Shown: positions 14,347 through 15,678 of the stretch, piece by piece
How the letters are laid out: each line of letters begins with the position of its first letter
Numbering within the stretch: the first letter of the stretch is position 1
Source of the DNA: Desulfurococcales archaeon
Lineage (GTDB): Archaea; Thermoproteota; Thermoprotei_A; Sulfolobales; NBVN01
Direction of reading: 5' to 3'
Length of the DNA: 15,678 nt
NCBI GenBank assembly: GCA_021163585.1
Contig: JAGGTW010000048.1
Span: 1 to 15,678, forward strand
Translations under genes and position numbers: made by a program
The notes under the pieces: generated by a model
What the model was told of the DNA's origin: nothing
Database searches by the model: none
What the model saw: the letters and a program-made list of their open reading frames with translations, nothing else

Positions 14347-15501
14347 TCATTTAGTAAGCATTTTAGCTATGAAGAAGCCTTCCGTCATGTGCTTATGTGG
14401 AAATAATCTCATTACACTACTACTTAATGGTAGCCCTGCGTAACCTTCGGAGGCCCATGTAAGGGTTCTCTCGAGTCTTATTCTATCCTTATAGAGTGAC
14501 ACAATTAGTTCGCCTTCTTCAGGCATTATTGAGCATACTGAGTAAACAATCATGCTACCTATCTGTAGTGCATTATTAAGAAGTTCAGCCTGCTTTAGTG
14601 CGTAATATTTTACCTTACCCTCACTTAATGTTACTTTGAGTGCTGGATCCTTACTTACGGCACCTGAATTTGAGCATGGTGCATCAAGAAGAACTTTACT
14701 CGGGTATGCTGGAAAACGTATTTTTGACGAATCACTCACGACTAGATGCACCCTAGACAAATCAACACCAAGCTTCCTCAATAAGTTCTTCATCAATAAG
14801 ATCCTCCTGTAGCTAATGTCAACAGCTATTACCTTAGCACGGTTTTCTGTTAACATCATAATTAGTGACGTTTTCATGCCTGGTGCCGCAGCCATATCTA
14901 CGATGATGTCACCTGCTTCAGGTGAAAGTACATGTATGACAGCTACAGATGCCTTGTCCTGAGGTATAGCCATATACTCCCTAACGGGTTTAAGTAGTCG
15001 GATAGGTTTAGGAGTTTCCTCAATCCTGACAAGAAAGGAGTAGTCTTTATCAATCACGTACTTGACGCCTTCATGCTCAAGCAATCTGACTACTTTCTCC
15101 TCAGAGGCCCTTAATGTGTTAATTCGCAACCACCACACTCTCTTATTCATGGATGCAAGTAATTGCCTGCCCTCATTCTCGCCCAGAAGTGAGATCACCT
15201 TATCATAAAACCACCTACTATAGGATAACCTACAATGGGGAGGAAGTCCTTCATCACTAATACCCTCTAGCCACACCCTAACGTACTTAGCGTAGGTTCT
15301 AACATCACCTAAGATGCATCTCAGTTTATGATAGTCAGATACAAACTTCCTAGCTAATTCATACAACAGTTCACGCTCAGCAGTACCCTTAAGCCTCACA
15401 CCCTTACAAGCTCTCTTAAATGCCACGTCAACTGACACTCTATGGGTTAAAACTTCATAAAGTACCTTAGCAAGAACCTTAAACTTAACTCTCCCCTTCA
15501 T
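14347..15501 (-). CDS. NOL1/NOP2/Sun-family RNA (cytosine-5) methyltransferase
   Basis: This SAM-dependent enzyme should methylate C5 of a cytosine in tRNA or rRNA; the target cannot be told from sequence. The 384 residues comprise an N-terminal helical NusB-like domain (about 1-120), a small ferredoxin-like/PreC region (about 120-175), and the catalytic Rossmann fold. AAPGMKT (205-211) binds SAM. The two catalytic cysteines are C276 in DAPCSNSG and C323 in YSVCSIMPEEGE, both present. The C-terminal FPHKHMTEGFFIA is a family hallmark. The SAM motif has M where most members have G, and the PC motif has N where most have G. I preferred the ATG at codon 6 of the longest frame because GGTG lies 6 bases upstream; the ATG at 15516 lacks an SD. 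Confidence 0.9.
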   Translation of the reverse strand: MKGRVKFKVLAKVLYEVLTHRVSVDVAFKRACKGVRLKGTAERELLYELARKFVSDYHKLRCILGDVRTYAKYVRVWLEGISDEGLPPHCRLSYSRWFYDKVISLLGENEGRQLLASMNKRVWWLRINTLRASEEKVVRLLEHEGVKYVIDKDYSFLVRIEETPKPIRLLKPVREYMAIPQDKASVAVIHVLSPEAGDIIVDMAAAPGMKTSLIMMLTENRAKVIAVDISYRRILLMKNLLRKLGVDLSRVHLVVSDSSKIRFPAYPSKVLLDAPCSNSGAVSKDPALKVTLSEGKVKYYALKQAELLNNALQIGSMIVYSVCSIMPEEGELIVSLYKDRIRLERTLTWASEGYAGLPLSSSVMRLFPHKHMTEGFFIAKMLTK

Positions 15502-15591
15502 GAAGAACACCAACATGGTCAGAGAGGGTCCCAGAAATCACTGATTCATCCACTGACGGTAACATCATCCCACTCCATGATTATTACAGAA

Positions 15592-15610
15592 TTAATAAAG
15601 ACTTTATTAA
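15592..15610. promoter_or_regulatory. Perfect palindrome with back-to-back TATA boxes
   Basis: TTAATAAAG-A-CTTTATTAA is a perfect 9-bp inverted repeat around one base. Each arm read outward is CTTTATTAA, a good archaeal TATA element, so the same site can drive both the leftward methyltransferase gene and the rightward gene at the window edge. The rightward start is predicted near 15631, almost at the ATG; the leftward one near 15571. Nothing else is recognisable in 15517-15633. Confidence 0.6.
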
Positions 15611-15633
15611 CTTAATAGTCCACTAACTCGAGG

Positions 15634-15678
15634 ATGATGAAGCCGCTCCAAAAAGACCTAATGAAGAGCTCGCGACGA
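15634..15678 (+). CDS. Start of an unidentified gene, cut by the window edge
   Basis: An open frame begins ATGATGAAG and stays open for 15 codons to the last base (MMKPLQKDLMKSSRR). GAGG lies just before it. The second ATG, at 15637, is better spaced from that SD. The palindromic TATA site places transcription start within a few bases, so the mRNA may be nearly leaderless. The visible part is basic and polar and gives no family clue. An alternative reading is a C/D-box RNA, since ATGATGA matches the C-box consensus. Confidence 0.4.
   Translation, partial: MMKPLQKDLMKSSRR

Noticed and set aside
14336..14350. T-rich run (TTCTTTTTTTCA) as a terminator
   Set aside because: It is T-rich on the plus strand, where no gene ends. 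On the minus strand it is an A-run at the end of the methyltransferase gene and cannot act as a U-tract there.

Overview
The window looks like chromosomal DNA from a thermophilic or hyperthermophilic crenarchaeon (Thermoprotei, Thermoproteota). The archaeal markers are an Orc1/Cdc6 replication initiator, a proteasome beta subunit, the aCPSF1/FttA beta-CASP ribonuclease, sn-glycerol-1-phosphate dehydrogenase (archaeal lipid stereochemistry), an Sm-like protein, ribosomal proteins L37e and a long crenarchaeal-type S6e, and archaeal-only families (DUF99, DUF211, DUF371, UPF0179). Two GC-rich tRNA genes with encoded CCA sit in a much more AT-rich background, which suits a high growth temperature. 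Desulfurococcales, Acidilobales or Fervidicoccales relatives are plausible, but I cannot name a genus. I see no mobile element, CRISPR array or prophage, so this is core genome.

Layout. Positions 1-372 hold tRNA-Leu(UAG) and, on the same strand, an unrecognised 49-residue protein with eight cysteines. From 393 to 4257 everything reads leftward: DUF99 overlapping cdc6/orc1, a CPA2-type cation/proton antiporter, DUF211, then an LSm-rpl37e pair. From 4332 a PUA-domain protein and tRNA-Ala(GGC) read rightward and converge on a DUF998 membrane protein. Next comes the leftward pair psmB-aCPSF1, divergent from egsA. egsA is followed by UPF0179, which converges on leftward rpS6e and pcm. pcm diverges from DUF371. 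DUF371 converges on the leftward methylmalonyl-CoA operon (B12-binding subunit, epimerase, catalytic subunit). Last is a leftward NOL1/NOP2/Sun-type RNA m5C methyltransferase, sharing a palindromic divergent promoter region with a gene that begins at the right edge.

Functions. Most genes serve information processing: replication start, rRNA/tRNA biogenesis and modification, translation, transcription termination, and protein turnover or repair. The one clear metabolic unit is the three-gene operon for epimerisation and isomerisation of methylmalonyl-CoA to succinyl-CoA. egsA makes the glycerol-1-phosphate backbone of archaeal lipids.

Gene starts. Many starts are GTG or TTG. I moved several from the longest reading frame to the codon with a proper Shine-Dalgarno (SD) motif, usually a variant of AGGTGAT. 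This turns the methylmalonyl operon junctions into exact 4-base ATGA and GTGA overlaps. No gene-free stretch exceeds 300 bases; the longest are about 110 bases and hold promoters.

The least explained items are the CxCxC...CxCxC microprotein, the duplicated cysteine module in UPF0179, the cdc6-DUF99 overlap, and the symmetric TATA palindrome near the right edge. I did not find convincing evidence for a wholly new multi-gene system.
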